10,814 nt of DNA from contig CABQGZ010000065.1 in NCBI GenBank assembly GCA_902463835.1, forward strand, positions 1-10,814. The letters are read 5' to 3'. Source of the DNA: an uncultured Lachnospiraceae bacterium. GTDB lineage: Bacteria > Bacillota > Clostridia > Lachnospirales > Lachnospiraceae. Positions 1-7,312 of the stretch are shown piece after piece. Numbering within the stretch: the first letter of the stretch is position 1; every line of letters begins with the position of its first letter. The notes beneath the pieces are model-generated. The model saw nothing but the letters and a program-made list of their open reading frames with translations. It was not told the origin of the DNA and did no database searches. The translations under genes and the position numbers were made by a program.

Positions 1-2
1 TT

Positions 3-33
3 ATTGTACTTCAGTTTCCTGGATTTGTACAAT
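3..33. repeat. 7-bp inverted repeat in upstream region
   Basis: ATTGTAC at 3-9 is mirrored exactly by GTACAAT at 27-33, with 17 bases between the arms. It lies about 75 bases upstream of the likely -10 box of the desulfurase gene. It could be an operator or a weak hairpin at the end of a gene lying left of the window. The stem is short and the loop long, so a chance match is possible. Confidence 0.25.
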
Positions 34-83
34 TGATTTATTACTATTTTTCTATATATTAATAGATATTTCGAATAAATTGC

Positions 84-100
84 TTTCCTTATGTCGGAAA
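84..100. promoter_or_regulatory. Possible LysR-type T-N11-A operator
   Basis: TTTCC at 84-88 and GGAAA at 96-100 form a 5-bp dyad around 7 bases. Within it T86 and A98 are separated by exactly 11 bases, matching the T-N11-A pattern that LysR-type regulators bind. It lies between the -35 and -10 regions of the putative promoter, so binding could control the unit, which itself contains a LysR gene. This is inference from a short motif. Confidence 0.3.
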
Positions 101-112
101 TTATTATATAAT
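84..112 (+). promoter_or_regulatory. Putative sigma-A promoter for the desulfurase-LysR unit
   Basis: A perfect TATAAT -10 box lies at 107-112. A weak -35 (TTTCCT, 84-89) sits 17 bases upstream; a TTGCTT at 80-85 is closer to consensus but 21 bases away. Transcription would begin near 119. That leaves almost no leader for an ATG at 130 but a normal one for the ATG at 163. The surrounding DNA is strongly AT-rich, as expected of a clostridial promoter. The -10 is convincing; the -35 is weak, which would fit an activated promoter. Confidence 0.55.
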
Positions 113-142
113 GACCTTATTGCGGCCCTATGGCCTCTGGAA

Positions 143-147
143 AGGAG
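143..147 (+). promoter_or_regulatory. Ribosome binding site deciding the desulfurase start
   Basis: AGGAG at 143-147 lies downstream of the upstream ATG (130) and 15 bases before the ATG at 163. The ATG at 130 has no Shine-Dalgarno sequence before it. The spacing to 163 is longer than usual, but no other start codon lies between, so 163 is the better start. Confidence 0.5.
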
Positions 148-162
148 CGTCACTTAAACGTT

Positions 163-1317
163 ATGTTACATAGAATCTACCTGGACAATGCCAGCACCAC
201 GTTTCCGAAACCGGACTGTGTGCCGGATGCCATGGCTGATTTCATTCGGAATCAGGGAACCAATATCAACCGGGGAACCTATGCCAAGGCCTACGATACG
301 GAAAACATTGTTTTTGAGACCAGGGAGCAGCTGTGCCGGCTCTTCCATGGGCCGGACTGTAAAAATGTGATCTTTACCCCCAATGTAACCACCAGCCTGA
401 ACCTGGTGCTAAAAGGTCTTCTAAAACCCGGCGATCACGTCTTAACCTCCTCCATGGAGCACAACGCCGTCATGCGCCCGCTGGTTCAGCTGCAGGGTCA
501 GGGCGTAGCTTTTACCAGAATCCCCTGCAATTCTCTGGGGGAACTGGATGTGCCTTCCATGGAGTCGCTCCTGGCCCCAAACACAATAGCCGTAGTACTG
601 ACCCACGCTTCCAATGTGTGCGGCACTCTGATGCCCCTTGCTCAGGTTGGAGATTTCTGTCAAGAGCATGGTCTTTTCTTCCTTGTGGACGCGGCTCAGA
701 CTGGGGGCGTCTTCCCCATTGACATGGAAGAACTCCATATCGACGCGCTCTGCTTCACCGGTCACAAGGGCTTGCTGGGTCCCCAGGGAATCGGCGGTTT
801 TCTCATCCGCGAGGAATTGGCATCGAAGCTTGTGCCTCTTATCAGCGGCGGAACCGGCAGCATCTCCCACCTGGAGGATGTTCCGGACTTTCTGCCTGAC
901 CGCTTCGAGCCTGGAACACTGAATCTGCCGGGAATTATTGGACTCCACGCTGCCCTCTCCTATCTGGAGGAGACTGGGATGGATCTAATTCGAAAAAAAG
1001 AATTGAGCCTGACCGCTCTGTTCTTACGGGAAATAAAAAAAATACCGGAAGTCCGCCTTGTCGGAAAACCGGATATACAGGATCGCGCCGCTGTCGTTTC
1101 TATGCAATTGCATAGCTCCGATATTTCAGAGGCTGCTTTTTTGTTGGACAGTCGCTATGGCATCATGACAAGAGTGGGCCTCCATTGTGCACCAAGCGCC
1201 CACAAAACCCTTGGCACCTACCCCACCGGAACCATACGCTTTTCCTTCGGACATTACAATACCGAGGAGGACATTCTTACTGCTGCAAATGCGCTCCGGA
1301 GCCTATGCGGCGCCTAA
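163..1317 (+). CDS. Cysteine desulfurase family PLP-dependent class V aminotransferase
   Basis: This probable pyridoxal-phosphate enzyme takes sulfur (or selenium) from cysteine (or selenocysteine) and holds it on an active-site cysteine. Taking ATG 163 as start gives 384 residues, and the protein then opens MLHRIYLDNAST, the usual beginning of the family; an in-frame ATG at 130 would add 11 residues but lacks an RBS. Visible key residues are the PLP-stacking His100 (SMEHNAV), Asp176 and Gln179 (DAAQTGG), the Schiff-base Lys202 (TGHKG), the catalytic Cys342 in GLHCAPSAH, and Arg359 near the C-terminus. The RxGxHCA loop resembles group II (SufS/CsdA-like) enzymes. No sufU, iscU or other Fe-S genes are adjacent, so a housekeeping Fe-S role is not supported. 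The next gene, a LysR regulator, begins 43 bases downstream. From memory it most resembles the EF2568-type subfamily seen in selenium-dependent molybdenum hydroxylase loci. The enzyme class is secure; the exact role is inferred. Confidence 0.87.
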   Translation: MLHRIYLDNASTTFPKPDCVPDAMADFIRNQGTNINRGTYAKAYDTENIVFETREQLCRLFHGPDCKNVIFTPNVTTSLNLVLKGLLKPGDHVLTSSMEHNAVMRPLVQLQGQGVAFTRIPCNSLGELDVPSMESLLAPNTIAVVLTHASNVCGTLMPLAQVGDFCQEHGLFFLVDAAQTGGVFPIDMEELHIDALCFTGHKGLLGPQGIGGFLIREELASKLVPLISGGTGSISHLEDVPDFLPDRFEPGTLNLPGIIGLHAALSYLEETGMDLIRKKELSLTALFLREIKKIPEVRLVGKPDIQDRAAVVSMQLHSSDISEAAFLLDSRYGIMTRVGLHCAPSAHKTLGTYPTGTIRFSFGHYNTEEDILTAANALRSLCGA

Positions 1318-1345
1318 CACGAATAACCAGTACCATTTTTTCAAT

Positions 1346-1350
1346 GGAGG
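1346..1350 (+). promoter_or_regulatory. Ribosome binding site of the LysR gene
   Basis: GGAGG at 1346-1350 lies 10 bases before ATG 1361. It picks this start over in-frame upstream codons that would extend the protein back into the preceding gene. Confidence 0.8.
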
Positions 1351-1360
1351 AATTATACAC

Positions 1361-2263
1361 ATGGATTTTCGACAACTGGAAGCCTTCTGCGCCATCGTAG
1401 AATGGGGCAGCTTTTCCGAGGCTGCCAAGCACCTTTTCATCACCCAGCCCACCATCAGCAATCATATTCGAACCCTGGAAGCTTCCCTAAACACCCGCCT
1501 GATGGAGCGAACCACAAAATCTGTTGTTGTCACAGAAGAAGGACAGCAATTTTACGAATACGCCAAGAGCCTTCTGCGTCTGCGGGAAAAGACACTGCGG
1601 GAGTTCAACCGGACCTCACAGCATATCATACAGTTTGGCGCCTCCTCCATTCCCTCCGCCTACATACTGCCGGAGCTGCTATCCGCCTATCACCGCAAAT
1701 GCCCAGACGTGACCTTCGACATTGTCCAGTCCGACAGCAAGGGGATCCTGAATCGCATTCTGAGCGGCAGCCTGGATATGGGAATCACCGGCAGTCCAGT
1801 CAACAACGAATATTGCTTCTGTAAACCTATTTACCGGGACGAGATGGTTCTGGCTGCGCCATTTACCGACTATTACCGGCAGCTGCACGACCAGAATGTC
1901 CCGCTGGAACGGCTTTTAAAAGAACCCTATCTGATGCGGGAGGATGGCTCCGGAACCAAAAAGGAAGCTGACCAGTTCCTGGAATCCATCGGCCTTGGCA
2001 GTGCTTCTTTGAATGTCATTGCCCGCATGAACGATTTGGAAGCCATTAAACAGTCCATCATCTACGGTCTTGGCATTTCCATCCTTTCAAAGAAAGTGAC
2101 AAAGGATCTGGAGCGCGACAACCGTGTACTGACCTTCCCTCTGGCCCGGGGCGGCGTCTACCGGAATTATTATCTGATCTACCGTAAAAGCAGGATCCAG
2201 GCCCAGCAGATATGGAAATTCATACAGTTTGTGGAAGGGTACTATTCAAAATTATCTCCCTAA
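1361..2263 (+). CDS. LysR-family transcriptional regulator
   Basis: This 300-residue DNA-binding regulator has the usual LysR length. The N-terminal winged helix-turn-helix covers residues 1-60: MDFRQLEAF, then the SFSEAAKHLFITQPTISNHI recognition region, then LEASLNTRLMERTTKSVVVTEEG. A linker helix follows to about 85. The rest is a periplasmic-binding-protein-like effector domain, beginning QFGASSIPSAYILPELL and including the typical GSLDMGITGSP and GLGISILSK segments. The start is fixed by a strong RBS and by the conserved LysR opening. The gene follows the desulfurase gene by 43 bases on the same strand with no terminator seen between, so the two are probably cotranscribed and the regulator may control its own unit. 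Its 3' end overlaps the 3' end of the opposing HAD gene by 12 bases. The sequence resembles CysB/CysL-like regulators and the selenium-metabolism-associated LysR group; the effector is unknown. Confidence 0.93.
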   Translation: MDFRQLEAFCAIVEWGSFSEAAKHLFITQPTISNHIRTLEASLNTRLMERTTKSVVVTEEGQQFYEYAKSLLRLREKTLREFNRTSQHIIQFGASSIPSAYILPELLSAYHRKCPDVTFDIVQSDSKGILNRILSGSLDMGITGSPVNNEYCFCKPIYRDEMVLAAPFTDYYRQLHDQNVPLERLLKEPYLMREDGSGTKKEADQFLESIGLGSASLNVIARMNDLEAIKQSIIYGLGISILSKKVTKDLERDNRVLTFPLARGGVYRNYYLIYRKSRIQAQQIWKFIQFVEGYYSKLSP

Positions 2264-3229
2264 AATCAACGGCAGCGCCTCCCCCAGCAGATCATACTGC
2301 CGCATGCACAGGGAATCCATTCCGGCAGAATGAATATTCCCGCCGTTGATCCCAACTGCTGCAAAGCCCGCAAGACGGATGGACATGACTCCCGCAGAGG
2401 AATCCTCAAAGCCCAGGACTCTTCCCTTCTCTTCCTCCAGAATCCCCAGGCCCACCTTCGCGGTCTCCGAGTAGAGCCAGGGATGGGGCTTGGGCGCCAG
2501 CTCTCCGATGGTTCCGGCCTGCCCTTTGCGGAAGGTTGTGCCGGCTGTTATGATGGCGTCATAGAATTCCAACGGATCCCCCATCTTAAGGGTCTGGAAG
2601 GCGGAGATGATCTCCGGCATGGCCTTTGTATACAGGCCGGAGGTGACAAGTCCGATCTTAACGTCGTTTCCTTTTACCTCCTCCAGGAATTCCCGCAGCC
2701 CGGGAGCTGGCGTAAAGGCTCCCTGCTTTCCTCTCCCCTGCAGGATCTCGTTCATCTCGTATTCGGTGGTGGCAAAGTAGATGCTCCGGGCATCCGCAAG
2801 GCTTCCGCCCGGGCAGTATTTGTCAATGCAGTACTGGAGGTGCTCCGACACGGAATGGCCCGATACATGGGGCTCATCCGCTGCCTCCAGCTCAAAGTGC
2901 GGATTGTTCATCAGCTTCGCGATGGTCTGCTGGATGATCCACATCCAGAAGCTCTCGCTGCGCACGCTTGTCCCGTCCAGATCCATCAGGATGGCCTTTG
3001 CCGATCCCTCGTAGTGTGCCTCTGGCACCTTGTACCATGCCGGATACCCCATGGCAGATTTCACATAGCACATGGTCTTGTCCGCGAAGGCCACAAACTC
3101 TACCTTTTTATCTGCGGGCGTGAAGATCGCCTCCACGCCCTCCTTTCCCTGCCGGAAGCTTCCGTCTGTAGTCTGGGGAAGCTCCGTCATATTCTCAATG
3201 TTTCCGATGCCCGGATAATAACTCTTCAT
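2252..3229 (-). CDS. HAD-superfamily hydrolase, beta-phosphoglucomutase-like, with N-terminal extension
   Basis: This 325-residue cytoplasmic phosphatase or sugar phosphomutase belongs to the haloacid dehalogenase superfamily. All four motifs are present: motif I at residues 83-87 (DLDGT, nucleophile Asp83 and Asp85), motif II at 194-198 (LVTSG, Thr196 or Ser197), motif III Lys247 (APKPHP), and motif IV at 274-279 (FEDSSA, Asp276). The segment between motifs I and II is helical, as in class I caps of the beta-phosphoglucomutase group. The first ~78 residues, before motif I, are not part of the usual HAD fold: they look beta-rich (VEAIFTPADKKVEFVAFA) and I do not recognise them. The start is supported by AGAGGA at 3237-3242, 7 bases upstream. 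The gene is the last of the minus-strand run, 141 bases after the mannosidase, and meets the LysR gene tail to tail. In context it may dephosphorylate or isomerise a sugar phosphate from the upstream glycosidases; the substrate is unknown. Confidence 0.85.
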   Translation of the reverse strand: MKSYYPGIGNIENMTELPQTTDGSFRQGKEGVEAIFTPADKKVEFVAFADKTMCYVKSAMGYPAWYKVPEAHYEGSAKAILMDLDGTSVRSESFWMWIIQQTIAKLMNNPHFELEAADEPHVSGHSVSEHLQYCIDKYCPGGSLADARSIYFATTEYEMNEILQGRGKQGAFTPAPGLREFLEEVKGNDVKIGLVTSGLYTKAMPEIISAFQTLKMGDPLEFYDAIITAGTTFRKGQAGTIGELAPKPHPWLYSETAKVGLGILEEEKGRVLGFEDSSAGVMSIRLAGFAAVGINGGNIHSAGMDSLCMRQYDLLGEALPLILGR

Positions 3230-3337
3230 CGTCTGTTCCTCTCTATCATATCATTCTCTACTCCAGATATCCGGGAGCAGGATTCTCAGTTCAGACCTGC
3301 TCTCCTTCTGGTTCACTCTTATTTCTTCTATCTCTCT

Positions 3338-3365
3338 CAGTTAAACAGCTGCTTTACCGTGCAGA
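3338..3365 (-). repeat. Diverged duplicate of the mannosidase 3' end
   Basis: This 28-base segment matches the last bases of the mannosidase gene (3372-3399) at 25 of 28 positions, offset by 34 bases. Read on the minus strand it even keeps the reading sense: it encodes CTVKQLFN followed by TGA, against CTVKLVFD and TGA at the true end. It lies in the untranslated gap and in a different frame from the gene, so it is a non-coding relic. It could come from a local tandem duplication or from recombination with a related mannosidase gene. Confidence 0.75.
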
Positions 3366-3370
3366 TTTTC

Positions 3371-6181
3371 TCAGTCAAACACCAGCTTTACCGTGCAGAC
3401 CTTGTTGCTGCCTACAGATACTGCCGTCTGGTTTCCGTTTACCGTAAGTTCCTGGATGACATCCTCTTTCATGTCTGTCAGGAATGCCGCCTTCAACGTC
3501 CCGTTAACGGTGATCACAGCCTCCTCCTCTTTCTCACACTGGTTGAACAGGCGCAGGATCAGCCCGCCACCGTCCTCTGCCTGTTTCAGACATGACATGG
3601 AGACCTTCCCTTTTACTTCATAGAATGAGTGTTCCAACGGCAACGTTCCAACGCCCTTATTGGGAACACTGGTCTGCACCGGTTTTAGCGGCACCCGTAG
3701 CCCTTCCGCCCGGTCCGCCAAGCCTTCTTCCACATAATCCCCCGCCTGAGGCGCAATGGCATAGTGGTAGGCCAGCTCTCCCTGGAGCTGTCCGCCGTCC
3801 TGATCCGGGAAATAGCCTTCGCTGCGGAACTCTGTGCAGATAATATTGCGCACTGCCCGAAACAGGGTGAAGGCCAGCTCCTTGGACTTGCGGAACTCGT
3901 ACTCCCCAAGGCAGTCCGTCAGCACGCCAAGGCCCCGTTTTCCGTCATAGACGGAGGCGAAATCCTGCATGGGCTGGGTCAGCAGCTCGTTGTAGTATGC
4001 ACCCTGACCATCCTTTAAGGGCTCCGCGTCTCTGTGATCCACCACAAAGTGTCCCTGGGCGTCCACGGTTCTCGTAAGAACCCCGGTATCCATCACCACG
4101 CTCATCCGGTGGTCCTGACACTGGTTATCCAGCTTCACGGATACCTCCACCTGGCTGCTGCCTTTCTTCAGGGTATAATACGTGGTGATCTTCACACAGC
4201 TCTTTTCTTCACTTCTTTTGCTCTCCCCGTGGATATAATTCTCCGGCCGCTCTCCGTGGGCCGGCAGCTCCATGGTGAGCTCCGCCGCGATGGTGGCGGA
4301 CAGCGGTCCATTGTCTGTCAGATAGATGGACGCCTGCAGTCCTCTGCTGGTGTAGGTCTGGTTGTTGTAGGGCGGATAGTACATCCAGTAGTCTCCCACA
4401 TCGCCGGTGCTCTCGTAATAGTTCAAGGGGCCATAGACTTCGCCGCTGCGCTTGTCCGTGACGGTGAGGCTGCCGTCCCCGTTCACACGCACCTCCAGGA
4501 TCCCGTTGTCCATCCGGTCACAACCCAGGCCGATCTCGTCGCCCTTTGTCTTTCTCGTCTTAGCCCAGAATTTTGTCTTCCGGTTGAAGGTGGTCAGCTC
4601 CGTCAGGCGGTATACCTTATATCCGCCCGCCGGGATCTGGCCGGTCTCCAGCCAGAATCCGTGCCGGTCGGTGTAATAGGGGTAAGGTCTTGTGTGCAGG
4701 TGTACCATTGGGGACACCGCCTCTTTCCGTTCGATCTCCTGGATCCGGCAGCTGGTTCCCCTGCTGTCCTCCACCTTGAAATCCCAGATGTTCCGATCCT
4801 GGGGCGTATCCAGATAGACCTTTACGATCTCATTGCGGGGCTTTGCGGTGGTATTGAATACCACGAACAGGAGATCCTCCTTCCCATACTCCGACAGATC
4901 CATCCTGCGGATGATGTTGATGAGCCCCCGGTTGGTCACCGTGTCCGCCAGCTCCTCCGCCTGGTGCAGCCGGTACATCACATCCTCCACGGTCTTGTCC
5001 TGGGTCACCCCGTTGATGGAGTCGTGGGGGTGGGACAGCAGCATGTAATCCAGCGCCTTGCCAAGAAAATGTGTCTCGTAAGCTTCTCCCATCATGTACA
5101 GAGCGGCGCTGACCGGCTCCGCCTGGGCGAACAGCTTGTTCTGTACCTTCTTGTTCAGGGTCTTGATCTGAGGTCTTGTCATCAATGCATTCCCGGAGAG
5201 GGCGGTGGTGGGGCCGTCCCGCAACTCGCCGTGGATTTCCTGCAGCTGATCCATGGGGAGCTTTTCCTTCAGCACCTTTACATACTCCTCCAGGGAGGAG
5301 CTCTTGAAATGGATGTCCTCGCACTGACGGTTGATCTCCTCCAGAAGAGCGCAAAGCTCCGGCTGGGCTGTGGTGGAGTCAGTCCCGTCCATCATGGCCC
5401 GGTCATCGGCAAGCCAGGAATCCCGCATGCCGTTCCAGGCTTTTTCCACAGCGGCCTTTACTTCCTCCTTGTGGATGCAGGCGGTGTTCTCCATGCGGAA
5501 ATAGTCCTGGATATGCCCGGTTCCGTCCGCCTGGTGATAGAACTGTCCGTCCTTTCCGTACTGATATTCGTACTCTTCGGTCTTGTACGCTTTCCCGGTC
5601 ATGATGGCCAGGTAAGCGTTCATGAAAAAGTTGGCTCTGGCGTCGTCGCCCAGTCTTGTGGCCAGCACGGTGGTGCCGTCCGCCCCCACCCATTGAAACT
5701 CGCTCTTTGGCGCTCTGGTCTTATCCACGTTTTTGGATATGATGACCGTGTCGATGTCAAAGCCCCTGTAGATCTGGGGCAGCTGGGAGGGCTGTCCCCA
5801 GCCGAAGGACTCGTAGCCCACCTTCAGGTAACCGCCCAGCTCTTCCGCTTTCTCTTTTCCCTTCAGAAGGTTGCGGATCATGGATTCCCCGGAAATGGGG
5901 TACAGATCCGGCAGGGTATACCAGGGGCCGATCTGGATCCGGCCGTCCCGGATCAGTTTTTCTAATCTCACCCGACTCTCCGGGCACACCTCCAGATAGT
6001 CCAGTGCGGCCACCACCTGGCCGTCCAGCAGGAAACTCTTGTAATCTTCGTTCTGCTCCAGGGTATCCATCAGCTCTTCCATCAGATCCCGCAGGTACAT
6101 GCGGTTCTCCCAGAGGGGGTATCTCCACTCCCGATCCCAGTGGGTGTGGGGAATCACATAGCCTGTCTTGTTCTTATTCAT
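3371..6181 (-). CDS. GH38-family alpha-mannosidase-like glycoside hydrolase
   Basis: This 936-residue enzyme has the GH38 layout: an N-terminal zinc-dependent catalytic barrel, a helical middle domain and C-terminal beta-sandwiches. The opening VIPHTHWDREW supplies zinc ligands His14 and Asp16, and the C-terminal zinc ligand is His386 in HPHDSINGVTQDK. Asp268 in GTDSTTAQPEL fits the position of the acid/base region (GxDH in relatives). The segments HGELRDGPTTALSG (residues 317-330) and MTRPQIKTLNKKVQNKL are typical of the family. The odd point is residue 124: GYESFGWGQPSQLPQIY has Glu where the family normally has Asp in DxFG, the nucleophile and fourth zinc ligand. There is no signal peptide, so it acts in the cytoplasm on imported glycans or glycosides. 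Its ATG overlaps the TGA of the upstream URO-D gene (ATGA, 6178-6181), with GGAGG at 6192-6196 inside that gene, so translation is probably coupled. The family is secure; mannose specificity and activity are inferred. Confidence 0.9.
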   Translation of the reverse strand: MNKNKTGYVIPHTHWDREWRYPLWENRMYLRDLMEELMDTLEQNEDYKSFLLDGQVVAALDYLEVCPESRVRLEKLIRDGRIQIGPWYTLPDLYPISGESMIRNLLKGKEKAEELGGYLKVGYESFGWGQPSQLPQIYRGFDIDTVIISKNVDKTRAPKSEFQWVGADGTTVLATRLGDDARANFFMNAYLAIMTGKAYKTEEYEYQYGKDGQFYHQADGTGHIQDYFRMENTACIHKEEVKAAVEKAWNGMRDSWLADDRAMMDGTDSTTAQPELCALLEEINRQCEDIHFKSSSLEEYVKVLKEKLPMDQLQEIHGELRDGPTTALSGNALMTRPQIKTLNKKVQNKLFAQAEPVSAALYMMGEAYETHFLGKALDYMLLSHPHDSINGVTQDKTVEDVMYRLHQAEELADTVTNRGLINIIRRMDLSEYGKEDLLFVVFNTTAKPRNEIVKVYLDTPQDRNIWDFKVEDSRGTSCRIQEIERKEAVSPMVHLHTRPYPYYTDRHGFWLETGQIPAGGYKVYRLTELTTFNRKTKFWAKTRKTKGDEIGLGCDRMDNGILEVRVNGDGSLTVTDKRSGEVYGPLNYYESTGDVGDYWMYYPPYNNQTYTSRGLQASIYLTDNGPLSATIAAELTMELPAHGERPENYIHGESKRSEEKSCVKITTYYTLKKGSSQVEVSVKLDNQCQDHRMSVVMDTGVLTRTVDAQGHFVVDHRDAEPLKDGQGAYYNELLTQPMQDFASVYDGKRGLGVLTDCLGEYEFRKSKELAFTLFRAVRNIICTEFRSEGYFPDQDGGQLQGELAYHYAIAPQAGDYVEEGLADRAEGLRVPLKPVQTSVPNKGVGTLPLEHSFYEVKGKVSMSCLKQAEDGGGLILRLFNQCEKEEEAVITVNGTLKAAFLTDMKEDVIQELTVNGNQTAVSVGSNKVCTVKLVFD
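3372..3399 (-). repeat. Second copy of the 28-bp repeat (mannosidase 3' terminus)
   Basis: This is the in-gene copy of the imperfect direct repeat. It covers the last eight codons of the mannosidase and most of the TGA stop. The 15-base core GCTTTACCGTGCAGA (plus strand) is identical in both copies. Confidence 0.75.
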
Positions 6182-7233
6182 GATTTCAATTCCTCCATAT
6201 CAAAATTTTCCGCTGTCTCATACATGGCATGGACATTTTCCACCGGGATGATGTCCACCAGTGCATTGCAGGTGCTCAGGATAAATCCGCTGCCCTTCGC
6301 GACACACCGGATGGTCTCCTCCACATTTTTCTTTACTTCCTCCACCGGCGCAAAGGCCATGATATAATCCAGGTCGATATTGCCGATGAGGCAGATCTTA
6401 TCGCCGTATTGTTCCTTTACTTCCCGAATCTCCATCCCTGCGGAAGGCTGCAGAGATTGGATGCCGTCAAAGCCCAGTTCCACCAGCTTCGGCAGCACCG
6501 CATTGATATTGCCGTCCGTGTGGAGCACAATGGGAACATCTCTGTAGGCCTTGATCTCCCGTATTGCCTCCTCATAGAAGGGATACGCAACCTCCTCCAT
6601 GATGTAGGGCGGCAGGAATACGCCGCTGTTGAAGGCCATGTCATCCGCCAGTAGAATTCCGTCCGCTCCGCTGTCGATGAAGAGTTTCGCCTTCTGTATC
6701 TCGTAGACCATGATCTTTCTTGCAAGCTCCGCGATCTCCTCCGTGTTGGTCAGGGACCAGACCATGTAATCCTCCATGCCCACCAGCTCATTTACCATGC
6801 TGATGGGACCTCCGATCTGGGCAAATACAAAGAGGTCTGTCTCCTCAGCAAACTTCTGTATCAGTTCTCCCGATACATTTCGAATATCCGGCGTCTGGTA
6901 GGAGTCCGACTCCTCGATATCCGCAAAGGGAAGCTCTATCATGTGCTTGCTGATGCCATTGTCAATGTAGATCTCTCCGTAATTGCTCTGGAAGAGCGGC
7001 TCTCCTTTTTCTGTCGTTCCAATCCTCTTGCTGGGCCAGTCGCCCACATTGATAAAATCCATCTGCAAAAGCTCCCGGACTGCCTTCTCTCTCTCGTAAT
7101 CCTGAAAGCCTTCGGAATAGCCGCCGCCAAGAAGCTTGTTGGCGATTCCCGGCAGTATGGCAATCTCCCCCTTGGGGATCTTATCTACCGGGCGATGCTT
7201 CAGTGCGTTTAACACGCGTTCCCGCTTGGTCAT
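6178..7233 (-). CDS. Uroporphyrinogen decarboxylase-fold family protein, MtaA-like
   Basis: This 351-residue TIM-barrel protein of the URO-D/MtaA/CmuA superfamily opens MTKRERVLNALKHRPVDKIP, as many members do. Later hallmarks are SGADGILLADDMA (188-200), VLHTDGNINAVLP (236-248), GFDGIQSLQP, IGNIDLDYIMA (283-292) and GSGFILSTCNALVDIIPVENV. It lacks the N-terminal MRQAGR motif of true heme-pathway HemE and is not near heme genes, so it is not expected to make coproporphyrinogen. In methyltransferase members such as MtaA, zinc is held by HxC plus a later Cys. Here the equivalents are His238, Asp240 and Cys322, so a metal site is possible but changed. AGAGGAG at 7240-7246 lies 6 bases before the start. 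It sits 79 bases after the 766-residue enzyme gene and overlaps the mannosidase gene by 4 bases, which ties it to glycan or glycoside catabolism. Demethylation of O-methyl or other C1-bearing substrates is only a hypothesis. Confidence 0.87.
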   Translation of the reverse strand: MTKRERVLNALKHRPVDKIPKGEIAILPGIANKLLGGGYSEGFQDYEREKAVRELLQMDFINVGDWPSKRIGTTEKGEPLFQSNYGEIYIDNGISKHMIELPFADIEESDSYQTPDIRNVSGELIQKFAEETDLFVFAQIGGPISMVNELVGMEDYMVWSLTNTEEIAELARKIMVYEIQKAKLFIDSGADGILLADDMAFNSGVFLPPYIMEEVAYPFYEEAIREIKAYRDVPIVLHTDGNINAVLPKLVELGFDGIQSLQPSAGMEIREVKEQYGDKICLIGNIDLDYIMAFAPVEEVKKNVEETIRCVAKGSGFILSTCNALVDIIPVENVHAMYETAENFDMEELKS

Positions 7234-7312
7234 ATCTGTCTCCTCTTTTCTGTCGTTCTTCTAACTTTTATCTGTATCATCATTTACCACTCTTCTGCCA
7301 GGAATCCAGTCG

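Noticed and set aside
130..162. Upstream ATG giving 11 extra residues on the desulfurase
   Set aside because: No RBS precedes it, the AGGAG lies after it, and the putative transcription start is only about 11 bases before it.
1187..1360. N-terminal extension of the LysR frame into the desulfurase gene
   Set aside because: The conserved LysR N-terminus and a strong GGAGG place the start at 1361; the extension overlaps the desulfurase in another frame.
3261..3277. Imperfect palindrome around GATATC between the mannosidase and HAD genes as a terminator
   Set aside because: The stem is short and mismatched, with no T-run following; the downstream HAD gene is probably cotranscribed.
2330..3595. 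Plus-strand open frame (421 codons) opposite the HAD and mannosidase genes
   Set aside because: It spans two convincing minus-strand genes and their gap, and its translation shows no domain structure.
4034..5965. Long plus-strand open frame (643 codons) opposite the mannosidase gene
   Set aside because: It is antisense to a gene with clear GH38 motifs, has no RBS or recognisable domain, and arises from GC-biased third positions of the real gene.
6178..7233. Annotation as hemE, uroporphyrinogen decarboxylase of heme synthesis
   Set aside because: The MRQAGR substrate motif is missing and no heme genes are nearby; the context is glycan catabolism.
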